From: Adenophora triphylla var. japonica
Taxonomy: Eukaryota; Streptophyta; Magnoliopsida; Asterales; Campanulaceae
Assembly: GCA_022495995.1 (NCBI GenBank)
Contig: JAFEMH010001461.1
Span: 248,001-312,000, forward strand
Length of the DNA stretch: 64,000 nt
Direction of reading: 5' to 3'
In this document: in pieces, positions 45,159 to 58,212 of the stretch
Layout of the letters: each line of letters begins with the position of its first letter
Numbering within the stretch: the first letter of the stretch is position 1
Translations under genes and position numbers: made by a program
Notes under the pieces: generated by a model
What the model was told of the DNA's origin: nothing
Database searches by the model: none
Seen by the model: the letters and a program-made list of their open reading frames with translations, nothing else

Positions 45159-45448
45159 AATCCTATCAGATCGAGCCAGTGTCAAACATTAATTTACAGA
45201 CTAATGGCGTACTACTATTTTGATCAGATTTTAATTTCTCAGTCAAAATTTAGTACTAGTATATGTAAGAATATATCTTTTAAAAAAAATCTATGTAATT
45301 TATCTTTGTTCGTATGAGCAATATGACCACCATTTCCTGTTAGGAATTCTGACTAGACTTCTTAATGGCGACGAAAAATACAAAATCATGCGATTTCAGA
45401 GTCCATAGTTGAAAATATTTATCCTAAAATATTATTGGTAATTATCCA
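45159..45448 (+). other. 3' flank of the ENOD93-like gene
   Basis: AT-rich; contains the likely 3' UTR. No other gene. Confidence 0.5.
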
Positions 45449-45450
45449 TA

Positions 45451-45645
45451 AACTACCTCCGTCCCGAAATGAATGTCCAATCCAACCTTTATAACATGTC
45501 CATGATTTGTGTTACTTCAATTGTTGCCACAGCTTTCAAACATAAGCTAATAAAGAAGAAACTACTCTCTCCTTTCCAAAATGAGTGCCCATCTTCCTTC
45601 CTGATCCATGAAAAAAAACAGAGACATTTTTCGGGCCGGAGGGAA
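45451..45645. mobile_element. Stowaway MITE
   Basis: Ends AACTACCTCCGTCCCGAAAT and TTTCGGGCCGGAGGGAA with TA on both sides (45449-45450, 45646-45647). Confidence 0.8.
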
Positions 45646-46515
45646 TAAGCATATGAATCTAGTAAAATTTAACCAAAAACTGGAGAGAGCCTAACAAGTA
45701 TCCTATAAAGTTCGCCCTTGTGATCCTATCCAATTTGAACCAGATTAGTCGGCATTCAACGTGGTGTCCGTGATGAAAACTGATGGTTCAGACAAACAAA
45801 CAAAAAACGAAAATCAAAATAGTGAGCTTGTTCTTTCGGGCCTTTCCGCAAATAGCTGGTGAGTGAAACAATAGACTTGCATGCCCAATCCGGCATGCCT
45901 GCATGACAAGCTTCATGGTCGAACAATTCGTGGAGACAGACCACCCATTTTAGCATATACAGCGTTAGGAATAAGATCAGACCAGCAAGAGATTAACTCA
46001 CTTACCTCTGTTGGGAAGTCACCCCAGAGAGATGTACACTAGATGAAATTGCTCGTACCGAAACTGATCCACCGATCATGGAAAATTAAGGGCTAACGTC
46101 ATGAATTTACATGAGAATTCGCCTTCGGTACTGCTCGTTTACCTAGCAAGAATAGGCACTCGATTGAATCAAGTGAAAATGAAACGATACAAATCGCTTC
46201 TAAAAAAAAAAGTCTCTGGTCCTTCAATAGCTCCCAAGATATGAAATCATTCCGTATTTGTATAAAAAGAATAAAGTTACACTATCCAAGCATAGATCTT
46301 TCGAACTCGGCTTAACCACTCTATATAATGCTTTATCAAAAATGCACGCAACAACATTTTGCCAAGAGGAACCTCTTCCCATTTTTTTTTTCTTTTCTAA
46401 TGGCTACATAATCTTCTGCAAATGTCACACATTTGTTTTCTCCCTTGATGGTGTCAGCCATGGAAGCAGCTGCTTTATTGGCTACAAGCCAATCTTGAAA
46501 GCAACATTGTTATCT
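45646..46515. other. Intergenic DNA between convergent genes
   Basis: Holds the 3' UTR of NOP14 at its right side. I see no other gene. Confidence 0.5.
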
Positions 46516-49500
46516 CTACCTTCTCCTCTTTTTGCCTTTGCCCTTGCCCAATTGTCCAGATTTAAATGCATGTTCTTGCTCTTGCAGGAAAGCTCTGGCT
46601 CTCCCATACTTCTCCGCTCTTTCTTCTGCTGCTCGTGCATTTTCTTTTTCTTTTACAGCGGATAAGAAATGGTTATCTTTCCGTAGCTCCCGAATCGCAC
46701 CTTTAGCCTCAGCTTTAACAAGTTTCTGCAATTTCTTCTTTTCTGCCCGTTCGCGATCTGGATCATAATCTCTTCCCTTAACATAGCTGAAAAAAGATTT
46801 ATTATTAGAAGGCCGAGTTCGGTGAGTCTTATGTACAATATATACTCCATCCGTCCCATAAAGATGTTCCCATTTTCCATTTTTTTTTTGTTTGTCCCAA
46901 AAAGATAATCAGATTTCCTTAATTGTTAGATTAAAAAGATTGAATATCAAAAAATTGCCAACCAAGGAAGAGGGTGGAGAGAGGAGAGGATGAGAGTCAG
47001 CCAAGGAAGAAGGGGGATTAATTGAGTAATAATTAAGCATCATTGAGGTTAGTGATGGAAAAAATAGGTTGTTAAAATGCTTGAATAGTCAAATGTATCA
47101 TGATGGGACGGAGGGAGTATTTAATATGTTCTGAGAAAAATATCAATGAAATGAGACTTACTTTTCCTCGAACTTGGGATTAAGCAACTTAATAGGAACT
47201 GGCTTCTTCTTTCGCATTTGTAGTGGACGCCTCAACATGTGATGCTCCTGAACTTTCTTCTCTATGAGCAGTGAAACATCTCTCGACTTGTCTTGTAATA
47301 TTTTTGGCATGTGTTCTTGTTCTGCCATTTTGACTAAAAGTTTTGAAATTGGCATGAATATTTCAGGAAAGGAATTAAACCCATCATAAGTAATGGCAAA
47401 TCCACGTATAGTTTCAATGACTGCTACAAGCATGCTTGCCCTGCATGAAAGTATATCCTCGTCAACATCTCAAAATAAGAACTATAACAGACACAAACGA
47501 AGAAACTCAAATGTAAATCTCTGGAAAAAATAAAAGCAAAGTCATCAAGATGTTGATATATCATAAGAGATATTATCATGCGGTCCAAGACATCAGAAAC
47601 AAGGAAATTGTCACAAACTGATAATAGCTCAGTTTGTGGTGAATGAAGTAAGATTAAGTTCATGAGAATCGTTAAACAAAATTAACAAGAGCAACTTCTA
47701 ATTCTCAAAACCCTTCAATTTTGTACATGATATACACCAGATTTATTTATTTTTTCTTTTCGAGCTACGACTAAGATTTTGTAATGGGTTATTATTGGTG
47801 AATGGAAAAGCTTCCAAGCGGCCACCAATGAAGTAACTCAAAGGTGTAGATACTTACGAATAAGCCCAAAACAGTAGACCAGAAAAAAAACATAATGTTT
47901 CTCCATAATGAATAACAACATATAGAGCGAATATTCAAATACCCCTTTTAAAGGAGAACCAAGTACAAACCTGAAATTGTCAGAGCTGAAATATGGAAAG
48001 TCTTCTGATGACTCCATTAGCATAAGAAAATCTAGAGGAGCGATGTCGTTTACATCACCACGAATACACAGAACAGGTTTGGGTGCTTTAATTTCAAGAA
48101 GATGATATAACTGAAAAACAGGTAGATATGTTAGTTTCCCTTTCTTAGAAAAATAAAACCAGTAACTTAAAATAGGTTATTCTTTTGTTCCTGTTAACCT
48201 TTCTCAAGCAATTAGTAACAGTGTCTTTCTTCACGACATAAAGATTGATATTAAATGAAAAAGATGACAATCAAGCTCCGTTTGTTTGGAGGAAAATGTT
48301 TTCCGGAAAACATTTTCCGGAAAATAAAAATGTTTTCCGGAAAATGACATTCGGTTGTTTGGTATATCCAAGGAAAATGTTAGGTGGATAGGGGATATGG
48401 TAGGTGGTGGGGACAGGGTGGGGTAGGGGTTAGGATAGGCTAGGCTAGGGTAGTGGAAATGAGGTGGATGGGTAGGGTGAAGGTGAAGGTGGGGGTTGGG
48501 GTGGTGAGTGATTTGAGGGTGGGGCTGATCGTGGGTGAGTTAGTGAATGGGTGTGGGGGGTTGGAGCAGGAGAGTTGTTAAAAAATAATTTTAATACAAC
48601 AACAACAACAACAAGGGGTCGGCTAACATAATCCTCATATGTATATTTAGATTCATGTCATGATGATGTGACAAAAATTTTACGCTGGCTGTCACATGCC
48701 TACCGCAACCCTCACAAAAAATAATTTTAATAGGTGTATTTATTTTTTGAGGGGGGGGGGGTGAGTGGTGGTGGGGTTTGGTTGTTTCGATAGTGGTTAG
48801 GGGTAAAGGTAGGGGTTGGGAAAGATGGGTGGGGTGATGGTTAAGATGCAATTTCCGGAAAATGTTTTGAGGAGAAATCCGGAAGTCATTTTTCTTAGTA
48901 AACAAGCCTATTTTCCATTGACCGGAAAATCTTTTCCGTTGACTTTATTTTCTGGCGGTTACCAAAGACCGGAAAATGGGGAAAACATTTTCCCCCAAAC
49001 AAACGGAGCTTTAGAGAACTCAAGATCAGCCAATTAAATTCAAAATTGGTGATATTTAAACTATAAAGCCACAGAAACCATACCTGGGAATCTTGAGAAG
49101 TGTCAGGCTTTTTGTCCAAACTTGCCATTAGTAAGGTCTTCAGAAACAATATGGCCTCAGGACAGAACTTATGAGACTGTTTACTGACCTGTGGAATCCA
49201 AGAGTCAAATCCATAACCAAATACTCCCAAGATAATGGACTAGTGAATAAGATACAAACCATGACCACAATAGATAACCAAAGGAAAAAAAATACAGATC
49301 TCCAAGGTCTACAAAATTAAAAGGAATGGAACCCAAAATGAATCCAGGATACGAACAAATAAAGGGATGCTATTGAACATCTTTTTATAATGACATTTCT
49401 TGGATTAATGGTAGTCAAAATTAGAGTACCAAGGATGTGTATGAGTAACTCAAGCGAAAGAACTCTCTAATCAGTACAATTGGAAAAGGGTAAAGGGACT

Positions 49501-52500
49501 TCATAAAATAAAATAAATTGGTACAAAAGGGACAGTATCACGTGAGAAGCTTCATATGGATAGAAGAACACTTACAGAAAGAACCATAGAGCATAAGAAG
49601 GAACCAATAGCAGCATCACGACCACACATAATGGGACAACGCATCAGATATTCACACATCAACAATATTGCTGGGGTCATGACAACATGACGAAAATCTG
49701 AGCAAGGAAATATCATAGACCACAGCCTCAGGAGAAATATTGTCTTTGTAGAGGGCCAAGCGCTTGTCTCTGCAACAATTGAAGGAAGAGATCCATATGA
49801 TCAGGAGTGGAACTTCCTTAAAATCAAACTTCAACTAAGCTGTACGAACCTGAGTTGCTAACAATTTCAGTGAAATGTGTTCGAGCCTGCAGAAGCCTGT
49901 GACGAGCACATATGGCAGCAAAATATGGGATTTCTAAGCTAATCTCCATCAATGGTTTAACAAGCAAATTCAACAGCTTGAAATTCAGTGGCTTTTTGTT
50001 TGCATAAACAGAAAAGTACTGCAGTAGTACACCATAGAATACCTGAAAAGAACCAGAAATCTCAATTGATGAATACTCCCTCCGTCCCATCCAAGTGTGC
50101 ACCAAGACTTTGGGCACAATAATTAAGAAATACTATTAAGATAATGAAAATGTGTGGTAGGAAATGAAGAGAGAGAATGAGTGGAGTTAATAGTAGGTTG
50201 GTTGAATAAATTGTATGGTGGAAAATGAAGAGAGAGAATGAGTGGGTGGGGTAGGGAGAATATAAAATATTAAAACCTTTGCCATTTATGGTAGTTCACA
50301 CTCGGCTGGGACGGACCAAAAGGGAAATAAGTGTACACTAGGCTGGGACGGAGGGAGTATTCATCAAGGTTCACAATAAGAATGTGTAATATTAACAGCA
50401 AACAAATTCCATAAACACCACTTTAATTATACTTTCTCTAAAACAATTGAATTAGCAAAATTCTGAAAATTTGTTCCACCGCAATAAATTATTACTACGT
50501 ATAACTAAGGCTTTGTTGTTGTTGTTGTTGTTGTGGTTGTGTATTGAATCTTAAAGACATAAAACTAACCTCCCTCCGCATTCCTATTGTGATAAAAGGA
50601 AAAACTGATTTCCATACAAGGTAGAGCCAATTAAAAGGGGAGTAATAAACATACTTGCATTTTCTTTCGATTTTCAGCTGCAACCTTGATTGCATTGAAT
50701 GCACGTATTCTTCTAATTGCTTCAACAATTTCATCATCAGAACGGTTCTCCAACAATGAAACCAATTCCTCCAAGCTTTTTGGAGCTTCGATCGTATATG
50801 GAAGGTCCTCGTGTTTGTTTGAAGGTTGTTTAATCTTTGGTTTCATTTTATTGATATCAAATGAATTTTTCTTTCTTTTACTAGATTCTACTGCCCTTTT
50901 ACCATCTTTAAATTCCACAAGCTCGTCTGCAATATCATCTTCTTCATCTTCTCTCTCGTCTTCCTCCTCATCTGCATCGTCATTGTCATCATCACTCTGT
51001 TCCCAGTCTTTCAGAGGGTGAGCCTTTTCACTGTCATTATCTTCACCAGATTCTTCTTCATCACCACTGTCATCGTCACCTTCTTCAGTACTCGCTGAAT
51101 TCTCAGAAGATTCATCATCTTCATTTTCTTTTTCCAGAATTTTATTAATCCAGCCCAATTTGGTTTTTGGTTCTTCATCGTGAAATGAGTCACCAAGATA
51201 ATCCCCAGAAATAGACATTTGCTCTTGTAAGGATGCATTATTATCTCTGGGAGCTTCATCATCATCATCGCTGGAGTCATCAGTAGCAACCATCCTCTTC
51301 TTTCTTTCTTTCTGAAACAATTGACAAAAGAACATGTCATAAAAGGATAGTAAAAATATTTTCTTATGTTCTTACTTTCAAATTAGGTTGTTTGTCAAAA
51401 AAAGATACAAACCATATTCCAGACTCAATAATCACAACAAAGTTAAACCAAGTGTGTCAAAGGAAAAGTATAAAGGATAGATATCACAGATATTTCTTAA
51501 ACATAAATCTGAAAAACTTCTATACACTCAAATGATTAGGAGCTGAACAAGACATGTCTTAAAGCAGCAGCTCTGGAATTAGCTTCAATAGCAACTATGT
51601 AAACATAAAGCACCTGAACCAATAGTGTGCGCAACCAACCAGGCCTAATAGTTGACTTAATAAAAGTAGATAATAACCATTTAATATAAAAAGAACATGC
51701 ACTGACTTTGCAAAGTGAATGAAAACAAAATGGGCCTCCAAATTCAAAACCATGTGGTTGGGATTGTTCACTTTGAGTTGTAAACAGAAAAAAGACATAA
51801 ACAACACAAAGTTATTCTGCATCATAAGGTACCTCCAGTTCTTCTAGCCGCTCTTTCTCCTCTTCTGCAATTTCTTCAGGCGTCTTTGTCCTGTCTGAAG
51901 GGCGAGCACGCATATCCAATACCATCTCACCGACAAGTTTGTCATAAATATCAGGCTTATCCTGCCATAAGCGAGTTGAACTTAGAAAAAAGACAAAAAA
52001 CACATGGCCAACCAGAAAGGCCAGTCTAAAGTTTGCAGTTGCAGAAACATTTTGTTATACTAAATTGTAATATTTACTTATTTAACAGATTATATTTTTA
52101 ATAGGAGAAATTTTCAAGGATTGCAAGGAGCGGAGTATATAACAAATTATAATAGTTGTACTATCTTCTAGAACCAAGTGAAAGTTACTTTTAGTAATAA
52201 TAAAAAGGGTACATGTATGAAATTATACCTGCTCAGAAGAAACTTTCATTGGAGCTGCAGATAAGGCCTCTACTTTTGCATTATCATTTAGACTGCTTTT
52301 GTTCACAAGAGCTTTCAAGGCATTCATCTTGTTTGGCTGGGTTAAGGATAACAATGCCTGAGACTGCACTAAAGATGTAAAGCTTGCATCTAATTGCTGA
52401 ATCAACTCTTCATTTTCATCCTTATCCTTAGCTTTTTGTTCCTGATAGATTACAAGGAAATAAAAGGGACAAAACATTGTAAGTAAAATATGCTGCAATA

Positions 52501-55500
52501 TAGCACTCCACGAAAAATAAAATATAATCAATCACAACCTTGAAATATTTACTCTTAGAAATGATCTCCGCCATGACTTCCTTTTTACTTTTCTTTCTCT
52601 GCAACAAGAATTTACAGTGATCAAGCTATAAATATATGGATAAATAAATTATTTGGTAGGTGACGAACTAGATAAAAGAATTGGCAAATTACATTCCAAA
52701 TGAAGTTTTTAAAGAAAACGAAAGAATATAATGAACAAACAAGAAAAATGAAAGAGAAAAAACTGGTGGAAATATTGGCAGCCAAAATAACTGGAAACAA
52801 GTACAGGTAATGTGGGTGATGAAATCACATGACACCAGAGTGTGGAACGGACTCTTTCCAGATATTTCTGAATTAGTTCTCACAAGTGCATTGCCAATTA
52901 ACCAAGAAAATGGAACAAAAATTAGCTGCTGTCCAGAATCAGCAGTCCAAGAATTTCAGTTCACTTTGCTGAATAAACTGTACTGACTCAGGCGGTTATA
53001 TAGGAGGAGTGTGATATATACTTACAAAGCCCTGCGAGTCTACTTTCTACAAAAGCATAATGATTCTTAAACATATGAAACGTGCACAAAGTTATGGCAG
53101 TTTTGGTCAAGGTGCATTTTGCTGACTGTGCACTGCTTCTGCATGTTTTCAACTTAGGATTTGCAAGTGTTTGTCTTAGTTTTTTGGTCCTTTTCTCCAG
53201 GTTAATGTATTCCCAGTCAAAGGCCTTCTAATTTCTTTACTAGTCCCTAAGTCCTTTTCATTTTGATATGATTATCATCCTTATCTATTACCGGGTTCAT
53301 GAAAAGTCACTGCTGGAAATAAACCAGAATTTTGAAGTATTAAGCATTTGGCTATTATATGGAAAAAAAAAAAAAAAATCTTCTAACTTTATGTTTCCTA
53401 TCTCTTTGGTGGATTTCCTTAAGAGTGGTGAGCTAATTCAATTGGTGTTCACTTGTAGTTCCTTCTCAGTTCTCCAATTTCCGTCATCAATATAACATAA
53501 ACTGAAAATCCTATCGAAAAAAAAAATAATAAACTGAAAACAAATGGGCCAGCATTTATCACCTAAGTTATTTACCCTATCCTAGCAAAGAACGAGAGGA
53601 AGGTGGGACGCCATCAGAAAATTAAAGAAATGACAGTATCTTAATTTGAGGTTTAAGTATAAGATGTACAAAACAATAACCACAAACATGAGTCACAGAA
53701 CAACAGGAAACTACTAACATTGTAAGTAATGTAACATATGATCATTGCATTCTTAAAAAATTAAAACATGCACAAGCAGCATCAGCATCAGCATATTATT
53801 TATTAGTGACGGATGGTAAATATTCCTCATACATGATGTTAAAGACTGACACAACTCTGGAAAAAAAAGGATCAGGGTGATTACTAAAGTAAAGCCTTCT
53901 TTAGTTATTAAGCCTTATCTCTGATACATCATCAGAAATTATAGTTGGTTTCTACACACCAGTAGTGTGATATATCTTTGGAGTTGATTTCAGAGTTTAC
54001 TGCCTAATTGATCTGGACAAGACGAAATATCATCATTCAACATATAGAAAATAGAAAGAAAACATGTTAATAAGAAAAAAAAAACTGAAATAGCTCATGT
54101 CAGTACCCAACAAAGAACTCATATTGCATTATTGCTAAGTAAGGAAGAAAAATGCACGCTTAATGCACTAGTTTCTCATAAAATAACATATATCTCACAG
54201 TTTCTCCTTCTTCAAAACCAGTTGCCAGATCATCCTGAGGGCCAGCACTTAGCTGCTTCAAGATAGTCGACCTCTCTGCGCACAAAAAGGAATCTGTTAG
54301 CACATGCAAATTATAATGAAACATGAATTAGACAACAGAGCTTTCTAATCATTACTAAACCAAATTGAATTACCAAATATAAGAATCAAGTTAAATTGAA
54401 TGGCTGCATATCAAAACATGACGAATTAACAGAAGCAAAGATTCTTCCACGGGTTAATGCATAGTTAATTTACAGGTTAAGAATACTATTTATCATGGAA
54501 CAAAAAATGAAGAAAATTGTTGAATCTTTTTGTATTGCGCTAGTCACTGAGGATAAAGTAAGAGCAAATATGATGTCCTTCTTCAACCCTAAGTCAGTAA
54601 AATGAAGAAGCCACTGATGATCAGAAAGGCTCAACTGAAGCATATATCAATCACAGAGAAGTCAAGCGTTGATGCTGCTCTTTCCCTTTAAAAGAACTTA
54701 ACCATATCTTCTTAACAAAAATCTGTTGGAAAATATTATTGATCCTACTTTGTCGAATCCCCTCCGGACAGTTTAAACATATATTAAAATATTATTGATC
54801 CTACTTTGTTGAATCCCCTCCGGACAGTTTAAACATATATTTTACCATCTAAACCATATGTAATAATGTATTCATGGAATACAACGACCAGAGGTACCTT
54901 AAGAAACAGTACCCAATGATCATAAGGGCTGCCCTTGAGCAGCTTGATACTTTTCACCTTGATTCGGAAAGAGTTTCAGCGAACAAAAAGGTCATTTTAG
55001 ATTTGAAAGACAACAAATGAACAGAGTTGTATCATGAAAAGGTCGTGACACACAGCATCGACGAGTTACCATAATAAGAGAAGAGGCTACTGCTTTCAAT
55101 CTCAAGCAAAGGCGCAATTCATATTGTTATAGAACTATTGAGGGGAGGGGAACAGTGTTCAACAAAATGCATGCAAGCTCCTGATTATCTTTGACTCAGC
55201 AACCAAGAATGAAATCAGCATCAGTCATAGATTGTACTCAGAAAAATAAACTAACCCTCAGTCTTGTGGTTACTTTTTGCATTTATTTATTCTTGCTTTT
55301 ACATGAGATTCTCACTACAATCAAGTTAGATAGTGGCTTCAAGGCTAGTTGTGTAAAATCCATGCTTTAAGTTGAATGAGCTTATCATTAAACTTTTGTG
55401 TCTACAAAATAGAGCATCACAAAGACCAGGCACCATAGTAGTTCAAATAATAGAGAAAGTGAATACATACTCTCAGATTCAGTAGCTCCTCCATAGTCCT

Positions 55501-56779
55501 CATCATCAAGTGGTACTTCATCCTCAAAATCATCTCTATTAGCAAATAAACCAGGACCGTCATCATCAAACCCATCATCTTCCCCATCTGATAAATTATA
55601 CTTGCTTTTCTTGCCAAGTTTCAACTATTAAGAAAAATAAATTTAACAACTGGATAACGTTAAATAACACAACTTCAGTTCATTTTTCTACCCAGACTAT
55701 CGTGTATACTCATTCTTATAAGTTCCTCCCCCCCCCCCAATCACAAACTATTCTGAAAAAGATTGTGAGGGCTGGTTGTATAAAAAACAAATAGATTGTT
55801 TTTTTTTTCAATCACTGTTTAAAAAAAATGTTTCAATGGCTTTTTCCGACTTCATCCTCAAGACACATAAGAAAATAGTTTTTTCTTTGTTGGTTATTTA
55901 GTTACAGTTCTCCGACGTGTAACCTTCATTTCCCAAAAAGGGGGACAAAAGAGAGAGAGAAAGAGAGGAAAGATAAACACATGTAAACATTGTAAGTAGC
56001 CTTTTCTTTTCCTGGGAAAAATGATCATTTCAAGGCTCAAATTTCATGTTTCTTTTCTTATTTAAAACAGAATATCATGATTGAGACAGTTTTCCAGATT
56101 TTGAGCTTTTTCTTCCCCATAAATTTCTTCAAACTTAACAAACCAAAATACAATATGAAAATAACCCGCAAATTTAAATCATTTTCAATACAAAACAAAA
56201 ATACCTGTCGTTGACGCTGTGATCTCATAATAGCCTTATCAAATTCACCCAACTCCTCATCTTGCTCCCCAATTCTATTATCCACAAACACCGAAGACTT
56301 CACACTCTGCTCATAATCCTTCAACAAAGTCTTCTTCCTCTGCAATAAATTCACATCAAATAACCCAATTCAAATTCCAGTTAACTACAATATAACCTCC
56401 ATTAATTTCAAATAAAGCATTGCAATCACTATAATATAATCAAACTTCGGTTCAGCTCAAAGAGTCCTTTTCCGATAAATATCCAATCAAACAACACTCT
56501 ATCTATCTGACCAAAAGAAAAATCAAAACTGAGCTCAAAGAGCTAAAACCTTGCCTTTTCAATAGCTTTCGAGCGAGCAAGGCCGACGCGGCGTTCTTCG
56601 CCCTTGCGTTTTTTTCCAAGGATGTCGAATTTGCGACGGGACCAAATTGTTTCAAAAGGGTTACTTTGTTTTGAAGCTTTGAGTTTCATGGCTATGGAAT
56701 CTGGTTTAGTTTTCTTCTTGTTCTTCTTCTTTGAGTTTTCATTGTCATTGCTGCCGCTAGGGTTTGATTTCTTCACCAT
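46516..56779 (-). CDS. NOP14: Nucleolar protein 14 (NOP14), 14 exons, 943 aa
   Basis: NOP14 is a component of the small-subunit processome, which folds and cuts pre-18S rRNA in the nucleolus. Exons on the - strand: 56779-56555, 56339-56205, 55624-55471, 54275-54199, 52598-52539, 52441-52229, 51961-51833, 51311-50655, 50042-49850, 49769-49576, 49188-49084, 48110-47971, 47440-47162 and 46786-46516 (TAG). They join without a frame break to 943 residues; plant and yeast NOP14 are about 800-900. Landmarks: basic N-terminus (SKKKNKKKTKPD), NPFETIWSRRKFDILGKKRK (about 41-60), EELGEFDKAIMRSQRQRQ at the end of exon 2, acidic tracts in exon 8 (about 342-455), LWSMIFPCSDFRHVVMTPAI in exon 10 and a basic end (KGKGKKRRR). 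Intron 1 uses a GC donor; the others are GT-AG. Introns hold two Stowaway MITEs and a TIR element with a nested SINE. It looks functional. Confidence 0.95.
46845..47117. mobile_element. Stowaway MITE in NOP14 intron 13
   Basis: CTCCATCCGTCCCATAAAG and ..ATGGGACGGAGGGAG ends with TA on both sides (46843-46844, 47118-47119). Confidence 0.9.
48409..48429 (+). other. Potential G-quadruplex
   Basis: GGGGACAGGGTGGGGTAGGG plus G fits G3+ runs separated by 1-3 bases. It lies in the template-opposite strand of a NOP14 intron. Prediction only. Confidence 0.5.
48597..48715 (-). mobile_element. SINE-like retroposon with 17-bp target duplication
   Basis: The 119-bp insert ends in (TTG)n on the - strand, the tail type of several plant SINEs, preceded by GTTAGCCGACCCC. 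The same 17 bases (AAAAAATAATTTTAATA) flank it at 48580-48596 and 48716-48732. It lies inside the G-rich TIR element, so it is younger. No pol III boxes were seen; probably 5'-truncated. Confidence 0.75.
50076..50357. mobile_element. Stowaway MITE in NOP14 intron 8
   Basis: CTCCCTCCGTCCCA and TGGGACGGAGGGAG ends with TA duplications (50074-50075, 50358-50359). Confidence 0.92.
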
Positions 56780-57476
56780 TGTTGACTTCTCCGGCGAAAA
56801 TTTACCTTATCGTGTGACGCTGAGCTCCTCCTAGCATTTTCGATTGACAACCATGTTATCACTGCTAAATTCCAAAATCTCGAGCTCACATAGCAATTAA
56901 TTGAACCAAAATTCACAAAATTCAAAAAAAAAAAAAACAATCGAAAACAAATAAGGAAGAAACCAAAACACTAAATAAATTCAACTAACAAATCAACAGA
57001 AAGCTCCATAGTGAAACCGTGAATCTAGAACGAAAAATCAATAACCAGATTATAAACCGAGCATAGAAAATCCAAAACCTAATTTTGTTTGTATAGATCC
57101 GTTTTAATTTCTAACGAAATCATAAAAATGAAATAAAAATCTCGCAGGCTAATAAACAAACATATCAGTAGAACAACAAGGCTTTGTCGATTGGGGAGAA
57201 ACAGATGGAGAAAATGACGGATAAGCAACTATGGTTGTCGACCGGTACCTGAATTTGCGTCGGAAGGATGCCGGAGAAAGGAGAGATTCTGGTGGAGATC
57301 GAAGATGTGGTGGAAGAGCTCGAGATCTGGAAGAGGCGCACGAAGAGAGAAGAACGGCTGCTGGATTGGGTTCGCTCTGTGAAAAGAAGGCGATGAGATG
57401 AGAAGGAAACCCTATTTTAATTAAAACGAGGGTAGTTTTAGAATATGGAAATTTCATTTAACCGTGTTTTTTATTC
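56780..57476 (-). promoter_or_regulatory. NOP14 5' region with likely leader exon and telo-box
   Basis: 57400-57249 is CT-rich on the - strand and ends CAAATTCAG before GTACCGG, which reads like a non-coding first exon with a GT donor; an acceptor could be the AG near 56836. The octamer AAACCCTA (telo-box) lies at 57407-57414. Telo-boxes are common in promoters of plant ribosome-biogenesis genes, which suits NOP14. An open frame here has no similarity I know. Confidence 0.5.
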
Positions 57477-57650
57477 ATCACTAGCCATAATGCTTATGAC
57501 TTATAAGAGGAATTATGATTTAGTTGACTTGTACTCTATTTATGACTTATTACTCTACATTTGAAATTAAACACTCTCTAAATGACTTATGAGAAGTCAT
57601 AAGCCATAAACACTAACCCATAATCTACATCAAACAGGCCCATAAAATGT
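57477..57650. repeat. Small repeat, hAT-MITE-like
   Basis: ATGACTTATAAGAGG / CTTATGAGAAGTCATAAGCC inverted motifs, and a right end reading GGGCCTGTTTGATGTAGATT on the - strand, a common start of plant hAT-type MITEs. The left end was not found. Confidence 0.4.
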
Positions 57651-58212
57651 CTGATTGTATTGATCGCGGTTTAGAACGTAGTCTGAATTGTTGTTTGTAT
57701 CGAAGTATGAATCGTAAAATCAAACTATGGTTTAGATCAAACTGAACTAAAGGTAGTTTGGTCCAGCTCATTTTTTTATGGTTTAGATTGTTTTGAGATT
57801 TCTCCAAATCGATTACTAAAAGTATGATCTTTAAATTTGCTTAAATCGATCTAATCTGAACCATTTACACCCCCACTCTTTATCTATGTTACAACATCCA
57901 AATTTCATTTAAATCTACAATTTCTCTACCTAATGGTCAAACCACAAACATATCTCACAATGACACTGTCATTCTATCTCCTCATCTTGTTTAGCACTTT
58001 TAGCTTGAGGGGGACTATTAGAGAGAGTGATTCGTAACACTCAAGGATTGTGAGTGTTTATTCTCAACAGTTAAAGGTCAAATATGTAGATAATGTAACA
58101 ACTTTGTTAATGTCTTAAAGTTAGTTAGGTTGTTAGTGACAGTTAGATTTCCCATCCAACCAACCAAAATTGAGCAGAGTTGGTAATAAATACTTAGGCC
58201 GGCTGTTTACAA
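57651..58212. other. Intergenic DNA
   Basis: 57655-57870 carries degenerate GCGGTTTAGA/GGTTTAGATC motifs related to the next repeat. No gene. Confidence 0.4.

Larger units (their letters stand above)
48273..49012. mobile_element. TIR element with G-rich core in NOP14 intron 11
   Basis: Inverted ends AAGCTCCGTTTGTTTGG and CCAAACAAACGGAGCTT, then GGAAAATGTTTTCCGG-type palindromes. The core is strongly G-rich on the + strand. It is the same type as 14151-15408, inverted. I saw no clear target duplication. Confidence 0.75.

Noticed and set aside
49767..49769. Alternative NOP14 exon 10 start after CAGAG
   Set aside because: It gives a frame ending in a stop within the exon and loses the conserved LWSMIFPCSDFRH run; the acceptor at 49770 keeps it.
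50686..51021. Ser-rich open frame on the + strand
   Set aside because: It is the mirror of the acidic Asp/Glu tract of NOP14 exon 8.
57149..57457. 102-codon open frame on the - strand upstream of NOP14
   Set aside because: Ser/Pro/Arg-rich because of a CT-rich leader; no family resemblance. Better explained as a non-coding first exon.
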